Source: Bradyrhizobium sp. SZCCHNS1050
GTDB taxonomy: Bacteria > Pseudomonadota > Alphaproteobacteria > Rhizobiales > Xanthobacteraceae
Direction of reading: 5' to 3'
DNA length: 64,000 nt
NCBI RefSeq assembly: GCF_032484785.1
Contig: NZ_JAUETR010000001.1
Span: 868,001-932,000 of the forward strand
The position numbers and the translations under genes were made by a program. Below are positions 1 to 8,433 of this stretch, one piece after another. Position 1 is the stretch's first letter; each line of letters opens with the position of its first letter. The notes below the pieces were generated by a model. The model did no database searches and was not told where the DNA came from. It was given only the letters and a program-made list of their open reading frames with translations.

Positions 1-1
1 C

Positions 2-1126
2 GCCTTCGAGCGTATCGTCAACGTACCCAAGCGCGGGCTCGGCGATGCCACGGTGCAGATGCTGCACGACCATGCCCGCAAGCGCCGCATCCCGCTGTTC
101 GAGGCGGCGCGCGCGGTGGTCGAGACCGACGAGCTGAAGCCGAAGGCGCGCGGCTCGCTGCGCGGGCTGATCCTGCAGTTCGAGCGCTGGCGCGCCCAGC
201 GCGAGGTGACGCCGCATACCGAGCTCGCCGAGATCGTGCTCGACGAGAGCGGCTACACCGAGATGTGGCAGAAGGACCGCTCGGCCGATGCGGCCGGGCG
301 ACTGGACAACCTCAAGGAGCTCGTCCGCTCGATGGAGGAGTTCGAGAACCTGCACGGCTTCCTCGAGCACATCTCGCTGGTGATGGACCGCGAGGGCGCG
401 GCCGACGAGGAAGCGGTGTCGCTGATGACCCTGCACTCCGCCAAGGGGCTGGAGTTCGACAACGTGTTCCTGCCGGGCTGGGAGGAAGGGCTATTCCCGA
501 GCCAGCGCACGCTCGACGAGCAGGGCCGCGCCGGCCTGGAAGAGGAGCGCCGCCTCGCCCATGTCGGCCTGACCCGCGCGCGGCGTCGGGCAAAAATCTA
601 TTTCGCCACCAACCGCCGCATCCACGGCACCTGGACCACCACGATCCCGTCGCGCTTTCTCGACGAGCTGCCCGCGGCGAGCGTCGAGATCACCGAGTCG
701 AAGGGCGGCTCGGGCTGGGGCGGCGCCGGGGGCTACGGCCCGTCACGCTTCGATAATGTCGAGTCGTTCGGATCGAGCTATTCCACGCCGGGCTGGCAGC
801 GCGCGCAGGCACGTCGGCCGGGCGCAGCGCGCGGTTCGTCGGAGGGCGGCTTCAAGGAAGAGCCGTCGCCGTTCTCGGGCCGTGATCCGTTCGGCAGCGG
901 CTTCGGCGGTCATTTCGGCCGTGGCAAGCGCGGACCGATGACCATCGAGGGCGAGCTGGTGGCGAAATCCACCGGCACGACATCGGAATTCGCCCTCGAC
1001 GACCGCGTCTTCCATCAGAAGTTCGGCTATGGCCGCGTCGTCAAGATCGACGGCAACAAGCTGACCATCGCCTTCGACAAGGCCGGCGAAAAGCACGTCG
1101 TCGACAGCTTCGTGCAGCGGGCGTGA
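2..1126 (+). CDS. UvrD/PcrA-type ATP-dependent DNA helicase, C-terminal part (5' truncated by window edge)
   Basis: This is the C-terminal 374 residues of a superfamily 1 3'-5' DNA helicase used in nucleotide excision and mismatch repair. The frame is open from base 2, and its first residues (RIVNVPKRGLGD) match the 2B-domain region of the family, so the Walker A half lies outside the window. Motif V (LMTLHSAKGLEF, about bases 421-456) and motif VI (EERRLAHVGLTRARRR, about 544-591) are intact. A Gly/Ser/Arg-rich linker follows. The last 45 or so residues (FHQKFGYGRVVKIDG onward) resemble the C-terminal Tudor-like domain that in PcrA/UvrD contacts RNA polymerase. PcrA and UvrD cannot be told apart from this fragment. 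The Rep type is less likely because of the Tudor-like end. Confidence 0.93.
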   Translation, partial: AFERIVNVPKRGLGDATVQMLHDHARKRRIPLFEAARAVVETDELKPKARGSLRGLILQFERWRAQREVTPHTELAEIVLDESGYTEMWQKDRSADAAGRLDNLKELVRSMEEFENLHGFLEHISLVMDREGAADEEAVSLMTLHSAKGLEFDNVFLPGWEEGLFPSQRTLDEQGRAGLEEERRLAHVGLTRARRRAKIYFATNRRIHGTWTTTIPSRFLDELPAASVEITESKGGSGWGGAGGYGPSRFDNVESFGSSYSTPGWQRAQARRPGAARGSSEGGFKEEPSPFSGRDPFGSGFGGHFGRGKRGPMTIEGELVAKSTGTTSEFALDDRVFHQKFGYGRVVKIDGNKLTIAFDKAGEKHVVDSFVQRA

Positions 1127-1199
1127 CCCCGCGCGAGCGGCGGTGCTTGCTGAAGTTCGGGCCTAAAGCTATGATTGTAAAATTTCATGGCATAGCTCC

Positions 1200-2330
1200 A
1201 TGGCTGCACCTTTCACGCCGAATGACATTATTGCGTTGGCCGTCGATGCCGAGCGAGGGACGGCTCCGGAGCTGATCATCGGCAGCTTCAAGCGACTGGT
1301 TCAGGAGTATGCCTTCCAGAGCGCCCATTGTGATCCGGACGAACGGCTGAGTGTTGCTGCCGAGCATGCCGGATACCTCACGACCCGGAGCGGGTCCTGG
1401 ACGGTCTACGTACCTTGGCCGCTTGCGTTTGCATTCCCCAGCGCGATCACCCTCGACGGGCTCGTCAGCGTGGCGGAACGAAGCATGTTGGAGGGACGCG
1501 GGAACGTCGTCTTGTCCGGCTCCACGACGTTCGCTGGACGGGTGGCCGCGCTGGGGGATGTCGACCTTGCCCAATACATCTTCGACGATGGCAGCGAGAT
1601 CGCCAATCGTGTCGAACGTCTCATGCGTCGTGATGGTCCGACCATTCTGGTTCGGGTCAAATTCGATCGAGAGTATCAGGCTCCGTGGGAAGACCTCATC
1701 ACCGCGTTGGGTCGGCTGCGTTCGCTGGCGACCGAAAGCGAGCGGATCAAGCTCGACTTCGTCGACGGCGTCACGCCATTTGGCGTGATGCCGGTATCGA
1801 ACGTCGTGCTGCCTTCCGATCCGTCCGATCGGAGCAAGGGTGCGGCCAGCCGCAGCTTCGTCTTCCAGGAGGCCGTGCTCACAGCCGACGGCAACCCGCC
1901 CTGGCCGCTGGTCGTCCCCGAGGAGCTTCTGCGCTATCTCAAGTTTCTGCTCCGCGACATGTTGGCTCACCGACAGGCGGGCAAGCTCGTCAAAGCGCTC
2001 AAGCGCGCGCTCTCCTTGACCCGAATTCTGGGTTTGGCGGAGCTAGGAGACCGCGCCGAGGCCGTGCTAGCCTCACGTTCTGCGGCCGGACTGGCGCAGG
2101 AGAGCTGCATGGCGGAACTCGAAGCGCTCTGGCCCTACCTGAATGCCGATCAGCAGGCACGTCTCGATGCCAGCTTGAAGGAAAAGAAAGGACTAGCAGC
2201 TAGCATTGTGGAAAGTAAGGGACTACCTACTCAGTGCTCGTCTCTGATCGATGAGCTGATGGAGAAAGTGAAGCAGTTTCTCGCCCATGAGGGCGTCTCT
2301 TTCGCGTCCTGGGCAGATGGTGGGTCATGA
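1200..2330 (+). CDS. Putative DNA polymerase beta-superfamily nucleotidyltransferase, first gene of a two-gene cassette
   Basis: I do not recognise this 376-residue protein as a named family. Its middle carries a good nucleotidyltransferase signature: VVLSGSTTF at 103-111, then GDVDLAQY at 119-126. That gives GS, an 11-residue spacer and a D-x-D pair at D120 and D122. A third candidate acidic residue is D186 in a hydrophobic strand (IKLDFVD). The N-terminal 95 residues are mixed helix and strand, and the C-terminal 150 look helical. No signal peptide or membrane segment is seen. There is no strong Shine-Dalgarno before the ATG, and the 73-base upstream gap is AT-rich. The stop overlaps the next start (ATGA at 2327-2330), so the two genes are probably translationally coupled. 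Bases 2170-2240 look less GC-rich than the surroundings, which hints at transfer. The enzymatic reading is an inference from the motif. Confidence 0.72.
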   Translation: MAAPFTPNDIIALAVDAERGTAPELIIGSFKRLVQEYAFQSAHCDPDERLSVAAEHAGYLTTRSGSWTVYVPWPLAFAFPSAITLDGLVSVAERSMLEGRGNVVLSGSTTFAGRVAALGDVDLAQYIFDDGSEIANRVERLMRRDGPTILVRVKFDREYQAPWEDLITALGRLRSLATESERIKLDFVDGVTPFGVMPVSNVVLPSDPSDRSKGAASRSFVFQEAVLTADGNPPWPLVVPEELLRYLKFLLRDMLAHRQAGKLVKALKRALSLTRILGLAELGDRAEAVLASRSAAGLAQESCMAELEALWPYLNADQQARLDASLKEKKGLAASIVESKGLPTQCSSLIDELMEKVKQFLAHEGVSFASWADGGS

Positions 2331-3538
2331 CCGCAGGTGCCAAGATCGAGCAGCTCCTCGAACTGACCGGCACGCCTCCCGAACGGCGCGCGGGGGCGCG
2401 GAAGAACTACAACAGCCTCGTTGAACGCGAGGGCGAACAGGCCATCGACCAGCGCATCGCGGAGTTCGAGGCGATGCATTCTCAGGTGACGGCGTGGCGG
2501 GAAAGCCGGCGTCCAGCGGCAGCCGCAGCGACCGCGTCCGCCGACGTTCGCCAGCCGACCAGGACGAGACATGACGTCGGCTCACATGTTGCAGCTCCGG
2601 CATTCCTGAACATGCTCGCCCGCGAGAAACTGCTGGCCAGGCGGCTGGAAGGCTATATCGACGCGCTGATGGTTCACGTCGATCATCTTTGGGCCTCGCA
2701 GCGGCTCGCCGATATCGACCAGATCGCCACGCTGGGACGAGAGGCGGGATTCCTCACGATCGAACCGGCCAATCCATTCGGAACCAACCGGCTGTTTTCG
2801 GCACGAACGTCGGCCAATCTCGTCCGGTTGATCGAAGCGCTGGCAGACAAGGGGCCGTCGAACGCCGAACACTCTCTGTTCGAGAAGATCGAAGATCTCG
2901 TTCGATCGATCGAGAGCGCAAGCCCCGTGCTGGCGATCCGGCGCATCGATACTGACCAGACACTTTCCGGTCTGGGCAGGATTGCCGCTTTCGCGAACGA
3001 TCTGGTCCCCGATGCGATCTTCACGCTGAATCGCGGCGGCGCCTCCGTGGGGCGGTTCGTCAAGGAGTATCTGCGGCTGGACATTCCCGTCATCCCCCTC
3101 GAGGGTGACAGCACCGGCGTGAGATTGGCGTCCAGCTTCATCGGCCCTCCCGTCCTGTTCAAGCCGCTGGTGATCGATGATGTCGCACGCAGCGGTCGCA
3201 CGGTGGCTCAGGCGTTCGATTGGATCGGTCAGAACTACCCGTCGGCAGCTCCCAGGGCCACGACCATCGCCGCATCCTTGGACGCTATCGAGCTCGTGGG
3301 CCAGGCCTGTCTGCTGACGTCGAACCCGATGGAGCACGGAGCGATCGAGCTGCCATATGATCCGCATGCCGGCTTCGCGATCGAAACGCTCGGGCGATAC
3401 ACGGTCTATGTCTTTGGCGCCAACGCCACGTCCCCCGAAAACCGCCTGGTGGTTTCGACGGACATCGTCGACAAGCTCGTTGCCGAGCAGGGACGGCTCT
3501 TCGCCGAGATGGATCGCGTCCTGAAATCCACTTTTTGA
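2327..3538 (+). CDS. Phosphoribosyltransferase-domain protein, second gene of the nucleotidyltransferase cassette
   Basis: This 403-residue protein contains the 13-residue PRPP-binding loop of type I phosphoribosyltransferases (PLVIDDVARSGRT, residues 280-292), with the two adjacent acidic residues D284 and D285. An upstream RGG turn (236-238) sits in a strand-loop that fits the same fold. The PRTase domain fills roughly residues 210-370. The first 60 residues are helical and charged and are followed by an Ala-rich hinge (63-75). Residues 95-205 form a further helical region without a recognisable domain. The hood that defines substrate in housekeeping PRTases (orotate, adenine, hypoxanthine, uracil) is not recognisable, so I cannot name a substrate. 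It overlaps the NTase gene by four bases. Known conflict and stress systems use PRTase domains as effectors; whether this one does is a guess. Confidence 0.75.
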   Translation: MTAGAKIEQLLELTGTPPERRAGARKNYNSLVEREGEQAIDQRIAEFEAMHSQVTAWRESRRPAAAAATASADVRQPTRTRHDVGSHVAAPAFLNMLAREKLLARRLEGYIDALMVHVDHLWASQRLADIDQIATLGREAGFLTIEPANPFGTNRLFSARTSANLVRLIEALADKGPSNAEHSLFEKIEDLVRSIESASPVLAIRRIDTDQTLSGLGRIAAFANDLVPDAIFTLNRGGASVGRFVKEYLRLDIPVIPLEGDSTGVRLASSFIGPPVLFKPLVIDDVARSGRTVAQAFDWIGQNYPSAAPRATTIAASLDAIELVGQACLLTSNPMEHGAIELPYDPHAGFAIETLGRYTVYVFGANATSPENRLVVSTDIVDKLVAEQGRLFAEMDRVLKSTF

Positions 3539-3689
3539 CCGACGATCGCTCCAGAGGCCGGTCATTTGCAGCCGAACGCGCCTGCTGAACGTCTCCGAGA
3601 CTGGCAGATTTGGCCGCTTCATCAACGTCCCACAGCTTCGCCGCTGTTAGGCCTTGACCGTGGCAGCTCGCGTCGTATGAGATGACTGC

Positions 3690-4106
3690 ATGGTCCGGGG
3701 ATATATTCTGTTGAGTGTTGCGGTCGCGCTGTGTGTGCCCTCGCTGGCGGCGGCGCAGACGATGAGCTTTGGCGATTCCGCGGGGCTGATCGCGTCGAGC
3801 TGCGGCGCCGACATCACCGCCAATTGCCGCGGCGTCAATCTCGATTCCAACCGCCTCAAGGAATGCCTCTCGCGCAACCAGGACGTGGTCTCCGCGCAGT
3901 GCAAGGCGACCTATTTCAAGGCGTTCGAGGCGATCCAGAAGCGCATCGCGGCACGGGTCACGGTCGCCAACGCCTGCCAGCGCGAGATCGTCAAGCTGTG
4001 TGGCGGCTCCACGAAGGAGACGAGCAAATCGATCCCGTGCCTGATGACGGCCAACGGCGTGAGCGCGCGGTGTCAGCAGGCGATGGGCGAAGCGGGGTAT
4101 CGCTGA
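3690..4106 (+). CDS. Small secreted cysteine-rich repeat protein
   Basis: This 138-residue protein begins with a clear signal peptide (hydrophobic core LLSVAVALCVPSLA, likely cleavage after AAA-Q near residue 22). The mature part has six cysteines arranged as two Cys-rich repeats: CGADITANC...ECLSRNQDVVSAQC, then CQREIVKLCGG...CLMTANGVSARC. The spacing is that of the GLG1-type cysteine-rich repeat (Pfam PF00839), found in small periplasmic proteins of Rhizobiales. Function is unknown; disulfide-stabilised periplasmic folding is an inference. Its stop overlaps the start of the OmpA-like gene (TGATG at 4104-4108), so the two are probably cotranscribed. Confidence 0.85.
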   Translation: MVRGYILLSVAVALCVPSLAAAQTMSFGDSAGLIASSCGADITANCRGVNLDSNRLKECLSRNQDVVSAQCKATYFKAFEAIQKRIAARVTVANACQREIVKLCGGSTKETSKSIPCLMTANGVSARCQQAMGEAGYR

Positions 4107-4777
4107 TGCGGCGGACCGCGAGATCATTGCTGTCAGGGCCGATCGTGGCTTCGCTGATGGCCGCGAGCGCGCCCGCCTGGTCGCAGGAGCCGGGTCGCGA
4201 GGACATCGTGCGCCAGCTCGGCCGCTTCGAAACCGCACCCACGCTGGATCTGCCGGCGCTGAAGCAGCAGACGCAGGAGCGTTCCAGGTCGCGCGGGCGC
4301 AACGAGCCACCGCCGCAGAAGCGTCCGCCGATCGCGCCGGAGCTGATGAATCTGCCGGCCTTCAACGTCGACATCCAGTTCGACGTGGACACGCCGATCG
4401 TGCGCCCGGAATCGTACCAGACCGTCGGGCGGATCGCCGATGCGATGGTGTATTCCGATCTGCTGCCCTACACCTTCCTGATCGTCGGCCATGTCGAGGC
4501 CAACGGCAAGCGCGAGGCCAACGTCATCCTGAGCCAGCGCCGCGCCGACGCGATCCGCGACATCCTGGCGAACACCTTCAAGATCTCGGTCAAGCGGCTG
4601 CAATCGATCGGACTTGGCGAGGAGCAGTTGCTCGACCCGTCCAAGCCGACCGCCGCCGTCAATCAGCAGATCCAGATCATCCCGATCGCAAAGACCGTCG
4701 AAGAGGCCGCGCCGCCGCCTTCGGCCCCTGCCCCGGCAGCGCCCCACAAGCAGGCCCCGCGCAAGCATCGCAGTTGA
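4106..4777 (+). CDS. OmpA-family (peptidoglycan-binding) periplasmic protein
   Basis: From the ATG overlapping the preceding stop, this encodes 223 residues. An N-terminal signal peptide (SLLSGPIVASLMAASAPAWS) is followed by a Pro/Arg-rich spacer (about 55-75) and an OmpA-like domain at about 88-195. That domain starts with the strand FNVDIQFDVDTPIVRP and has the helix RIADAM and the segment ILSQRRADAIRDIL expected of the fold. The tail is Pro/Ala-rich and Lys-rich. OmpA-like domains bind the diaminopimelate side chain of peptidoglycan, so this is likely a cell-wall-associated protein. No lipobox Cys is seen. The longer frame that opens at 3731 is not used, because it overlaps the upstream gene out of frame. 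Confidence 0.85.
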   Translation: MRRTARSLLSGPIVASLMAASAPAWSQEPGREDIVRQLGRFETAPTLDLPALKQQTQERSRSRGRNEPPPQKRPPIAPELMNLPAFNVDIQFDVDTPIVRPESYQTVGRIADAMVYSDLLPYTFLIVGHVEANGKREANVILSQRRADAIRDILANTFKISVKRLQSIGLGEEQLLDPSKPTAAVNQQIQIIPIAKTVEEAAPPPSAPAPAAPHKQAPRKHRS

Positions 4778-5020
4778 TGCAATTGAGACCTGCGCTGAGG
4801 CCATGAACCCAGCGCGCTGCAGGTGCGACTGTTGTCTCAGCAGGTTGCCGATACGCTATTCCCGACAGGCGCCAATGGAACCTGTTTTCAAGTCGGGTCG
4901 CGCGGCAATGCTGCTGGGTCGTGATTGCCGGGTTTGTCGATGCAGCCGCTTGATGGTATAGCCCCCTCTTTGCGGCCGTCGATTGAGCGACGGTCGATCT
5001 CATTGACGAGCGAGCCAGCC

Positions 5021-5572
5021 ATGAACGCCATGTTCCGACGCCAGATGGTCGACTACGTCGAATACCATCGCGATCCGCGCAACGGCCTGATGCATGTGTT
5101 CGGGATCATCCTGTTGTTCCTGGGCGCCGTGCTGCCCCTGAGCTTGTGGCATTTCGACGCGTTCGGCATCCGGATCGGCCTCGGCGCCGTGCTGGCGCTG
5201 CCCGTCCTGCTCTACTGGCTGCTGCTCGATGCCGCACTCGGGGCCGGCATCCTGGCCTTCGCCGTGCTGTTCCTTGCTGCGGCCATGATGATCGCCGATC
5301 ACGTCCATGGCGTCGCCTTCTGGGCGCTGTTTGCCGCGCTCATCATCTTCGGCTTTGTCTCGCAGGCCGTGGGCCACAAGGTGTTCGAGCGCAACAATCC
5401 ATCTCTGCTGGATCATCCGGCGCATCTCTTTCTCGGTCCGATGTTCGTGATGGCGAAATTGTACATGGCGTTGGGTCTGCGGCCTTCGGTGTCCGACCTC
5501 ATCGCGCCGGACTGGTCGCCGGATCGGCTCGCATCGGACCGGCTTCAAGGCGATCAGCACTCGCGCCCCTAA
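5021..5572 (+). CDS. Mpo1-like / DUF962 membrane protein
   Basis: Starting at the ATG at 5021 gives 183 residues. Near the N-terminus is the motif YVEYHRDPRNGLMHVFGIIL, which matches the conserved start of the DUF962 (yeast Mpo1/YGL010w) family, including the H-x-x-P-x-N-x-x-x-H pattern. Four or five hydrophobic segments follow. Mpo1 is an iron-dependent dioxygenase of fatty-acid alpha-oxidation. Whether this bacterial member has that activity is not shown, although conserved His residues (HVHG, QAVGHKVFERN) are present. An upstream in-frame start at 4925 is less likely because it adds a segment with no family similarity. The stop codon overlaps the next start (TAATG). Confidence 0.8.
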   Translation: MNAMFRRQMVDYVEYHRDPRNGLMHVFGIILLFLGAVLPLSLWHFDAFGIRIGLGAVLALPVLLYWLLLDAALGAGILAFAVLFLAAAMMIADHVHGVAFWALFAALIIFGFVSQAVGHKVFERNNPSLLDHPAHLFLGPMFVMAKLYMALGLRPSVSDLIAPDWSPDRLASDRLQGDQHSRP

Positions 5573-6597
5573 TGAAAGTCCTCGTCACCGGCGGCAGCGG
5601 TTTCATCGGCCATCACCTCGTCTCTGCGCTCGCGACGCGGGGCGCGGAGGTGCGTGTGCTCGATATTCGCTGCCCCAGCCACATGATCGCTGACGTCGAG
5701 TACATCGAAGGCTCGGTGCTCGATGCGGGCCTGGTGAAGCAGGCGGTCGCCGGCGTCGATCAGGTCTATCATCTGGCTGGACTGCCCGGCATGTGGATGC
5801 CGGACCGCGAGGACTTCTACCGCGTCAATTGCGTGGGCACGGAGACGGTGCTGGCGGCGGCGCGCGCCGGCCGGGTGCGCCGGTTCCTGCACTGCTCGAC
5901 CGAATCCATCCTGTTCGACTATCCCGGCTCGACCGGCGCCGCATCGGCACCGACCGCACCGCCGGCCGAGGCGATGCCCGGCGCCTATACGCGCTCCAAG
6001 GCGCTGGCGGAGGCCCGCGCCATGGCCGCCGCGGCGGACGGCTTCCCCGTCGTGGTGGGCACGCCGACAATGCCGATCGGGCCGCACGACAGCAACCTGA
6101 CACCGCCCTCGCAGATGCTGCGGCACTTCCTGGACAGCCGGCTCCAGCTCTATCTCGACTTCGTCGTCAACCTGGTCGACGTCCGCGACGTCGCGGACGG
6201 CCTGATCCTGGCGATGGAGCGCGGCAAGGTCGGCGGCCGCTACGTGTTCGGCGGCGAGAGCCTGCGTCTCAGCCGGATCCTCGATCTCATGGCGGCGATC
6301 AGCGGCCGCAAACATGTCGCGGTCGCCGTGCCCGGCCGGCTGGCCGAGCTGTCGGCGGGCATGCTCGAGCTCGTCTCCGATCACCTCACCAAGCGCTGCC
6401 CGTCCGGCACCGCCGAGGGGGTGCGGATCGCCCGCGCGGCCTCGGATCTGTCGATCGACAGGGCCAAACGCGAGCTCGGCTACGTCCCGCGCCCGATCGA
6501 GCCGACCTTGCGCGAGACGATCGGCTTTCTGCTCGGTTCCGAGCCGGGAAAGCGGCTCGACGGTAAACAACACCCTTTTCGCACCGCGGCCGAATAG
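5572..6597 (+). CDS. NAD(P)-dependent epimerase/dehydratase (extended SDR)
   Basis: This 341-residue extended short-chain dehydrogenase/reductase opens with the nucleotide-binding motif TGGSGFIG (residues 6-13). It has the active-site Tyr-x-x-x-Lys as YTRSK (about 140-144), with an upstream CSTES catalytic Ser/Thr region. The fold resembles sugar epimerases, dihydroflavonol reductases and 3-beta-hydroxysteroid dehydrogenase-like proteins; the substrate cannot be assigned. The ATG overlaps the stop of the Mpo1-like gene, and the ICMT-like gene starts 41 bases downstream. A three-gene lipid- or membrane-related operon is therefore plausible by inference. No truncation or frameshift is seen. Confidence 0.88.
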   Translation: MKVLVTGGSGFIGHHLVSALATRGAEVRVLDIRCPSHMIADVEYIEGSVLDAGLVKQAVAGVDQVYHLAGLPGMWMPDREDFYRVNCVGTETVLAAARAGRVRRFLHCSTESILFDYPGSTGAASAPTAPPAEAMPGAYTRSKALAEARAMAAAADGFPVVVGTPTMPIGPHDSNLTPPSQMLRHFLDSRLQLYLDFVVNLVDVRDVADGLILAMERGKVGGRYVFGGESLRLSRILDLMAAISGRKHVAVAVPGRLAELSAGMLELVSDHLTKRCPSGTAEGVRIARAASDLSIDRAKRELGYVPRPIEPTLRETIGFLLGSEPGKRLDGKQHPFRTAAE

Positions 6598-6638
6598 CTA
6601 AGAGCAGCCGGTCCCAGGTCTCATAACGGTTCCAACAC

Positions 6639-7262
6639 ATGTCCGGCGATGCCAGCCCCATCTCGTCGTTTGCGTTCAGCGGATGGACCACCACCTGGCC
6701 CACCTCGCTGCTGGCCATCATCTGGCTGATCTGGCTCGCGAGCTGGGTCGGCGCCTCGTTCTGGTCGGGGCAGACCCGCAAGCATGTGACGGTGATCAAG
6801 ACCAGCCGCTATCACGCGCTGATCGTGCTCGGCGGCATCCTGTTCACGCCGTGGACCTCGCGCCTGCTCGGCGAGAAGCCGTTCTGGACTCCCGGTGAGA
6901 CCGGCGTCTACCTGCTGACCGTCGTCACCCTGGCCGGCATCGCCTTCACCTGGTGGGCGCGCATCCATCTCGGTCGCTTCTGGTCCAACGCGATCACCCA
7001 CAAGGAAGGCCACAAGGTCATCGACACCGGCCCCTACGGCATGGTCCGTCACCCCATCTATACCGGGCTGATCCTCGGCATGATCGCCACCGGCATCGCG
7101 GTGGGCACGGTGACCGCCGTGCTGGGCGCCGTCCTGATCTCGCTCGGGATGGCCTGGAAGGCAAAGATGGAAGAGGTCTTCCTCGCGCAGGAGCTCGGGC
7201 CGGATTACGTCACCTACCGGCAGCGCGTGCCGATGATCATTCCGTTCCTGCCGCCGGGCTAG
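6639..7262 (+). CDS. Isoprenylcysteine carboxyl methyltransferase (ICMT)/phospholipid methyltransferase-like membrane protein
   Basis: This 207-residue integral membrane protein has about five hydrophobic segments. It ends with the ICMT/PEMT signature TGPYGMVRHPIYTGLILG (about 128-145), whose R-H-P residues are the cofactor-binding hallmark of the family. A C-terminal segment, EEVFLAQELGPDYVTYRQRVPMIIPFLP, is also typical: it has the Glu-rich loop and the Y-x-x-Y-x-x-x-V-P ending. Bacterial members methylate lipids or small molecules rather than prenylated proteins. The actual substrate is unknown. It lies co-directionally just after the SDR gene. Confidence 0.85.
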   Translation: MSGDASPISSFAFSGWTTTWPTSLLAIIWLIWLASWVGASFWSGQTRKHVTVIKTSRYHALIVLGGILFTPWTSRLLGEKPFWTPGETGVYLLTVVTLAGIAFTWWARIHLGRFWSNAITHKEGHKVIDTGPYGMVRHPIYTGLILGMIATGIAVGTVTAVLGAVLISLGMAWKAKMEEVFLAQELGPDYVTYRQRVPMIIPFLPPG

Positions 7263-7267
7263 AGCGC

Positions 7268-8314
7268 TCAGCGTCTGGCCTGGGCTTCCGAAGGCGGCTG
7301 CGGCGACTGGTTTGCCGCCTGCGGCAGCAGGTGGCGCGGCAGGATGATGCGCTGGCCGGGGACCAACGGCTGGGTGGCGAGGCCGCGGTTGGATTGCTGG
7401 AGCGCCCAGAGCGGAACGTGATAATTGGTGGCGATCTGGTCCAGGGTCTCGCCCGGCCGTACCGCCAGAGCAGTGCCGCTGTCCCACAGCTCCACGGAGG
7501 CTTTCGGCGGCACCAAGTAGCGCAGCGGCACCGGGTCCGCGTCGGCGGTCGCCGAGGTCTGCGACAATTGGCTGATCATGGTGACCAATTGGGCGTGCAC
7601 GTCCTCCATCTTGTCGATGTTGATGTGCGTGACCTCATCATGATCCTTCATGTCGAAACTGGCGTAGTGACCGCGAAAGCCGGGCTCCGGCTTGACGTCG
7701 CCGCCGCCGAGAATGTTGTCGGACAGGAACAGGTTGATGAAGCGCTGCACGTTGGGCGGCACGCTCTTGGTCGCATGCGCCGGATCGACGGTGACGACGA
7801 GGGCAACCGGGATGTTCTGCTCCTGCAGCGTGATCGCGATGCGGACGCTGCACAGCCCGCCCATCGAATGGCCGATCAGCACGATCGGGCCCGGCTCCTG
7901 GCGGTAGTTCTTGGCCACCTGGAGCGCGATCAGGTCGCACAGCGTGAATTCATAGACACTGGCCCGGTAGCCGGCCTGCTCGATCTTTTCGGCCAGACGA
8001 TCCATCCCGGTCGAGAACAGCGGCCCGAGCGCGCCGCGGAACAGGTACACCCGCGGCGGCGGCAGCGGCTGGCTGATCTCGGGCGGCGCAGTCGGTACGG
8101 CGCGGATCGCCGCGGGGGTTGCTGCCGGGGATGCCTTGGCGGATCTGGTCGGCGCGGGGGCGGACGCAGCGCCGGGCTGGGCGGCCCGCGAGATGCTTGG
8201 GGCGGCAAGTCCCGCGAGCAAAGGTGCGGTGACGAGGATCGCGAGCAGTCTCCTGCCGGCAGCCACCTTGGCTGGACCGAGCCACCGCTTCGCGATTCGC
8301 GCCACGCTGGTCAT
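7268..8314 (-). CDS. Secreted alpha/beta hydrolase with C-terminal LysM domain
   Basis: This 348-residue protein has an N-terminal hydrophobic export segment (LLAILVTAPLLAGLAAP) and a Pro/Ala-rich spacer. An alpha/beta-hydrolase core follows (about 90-265), with the nucleophile elbow IGHSMGG (about 145). Near the end is a LysM module (about 280-330: VRPGETLDQIATNYHVPLWA...LVPGQRIILP). LysM binds N-acetylglucosamine polymers, so the enzyme is probably held on peptidoglycan. The reaction is unknown; lipase or esterase is the default reading of GHSMG. It is adjacent and co-directional to a shorter paralogue (8434-9168) with the same start of core (V-Y-L-x-R-G). It converges with the ICMT-like gene, 5 bases apart. 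Confidence 0.85.
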   Translation of the reverse strand: MTSVARIAKRWLGPAKVAAGRRLLAILVTAPLLAGLAAPSISRAAQPGAASAPAPTRSAKASPAATPAAIRAVPTAPPEISQPLPPPRVYLFRGALGPLFSTGMDRLAEKIEQAGYRASVYEFTLCDLIALQVAKNYRQEPGPIVLIGHSMGGLCSVRIAITLQEQNIPVALVVTVDPAHATKSVPPNVQRFINLFLSDNILGGGDVKPEPGFRGHYASFDMKDHDEVTHINIDKMEDVHAQLVTMISQLSQTSATADADPVPLRYLVPPKASVELWDSGTALAVRPGETLDQIATNYHVPLWALQQSNRGLATQPLVPGQRIILPRHLLPQAANQSPQPPSEAQARR

Positions 8315-8433
8315 TCGCGCTCCCGGGAAAGCTCTCGGCTGAGATCAAGCAGGGTCATATCCCCCCTGCCATACCGTTTGTCGCCGCCGAATGGGAGCAT
8401 TTTGGGGCGCGCGCCCCGTGGCGCGGCCGCGGA

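Noticed and set aside
1127..3690. Flanking direct or inverted repeats marking the NTase-PRTase cassette as a transposable unit
   Set aside because: Only 7-base matches (ggcctaa/ttaggcc, tgctgaa) were found, which do not extend and occur by chance.
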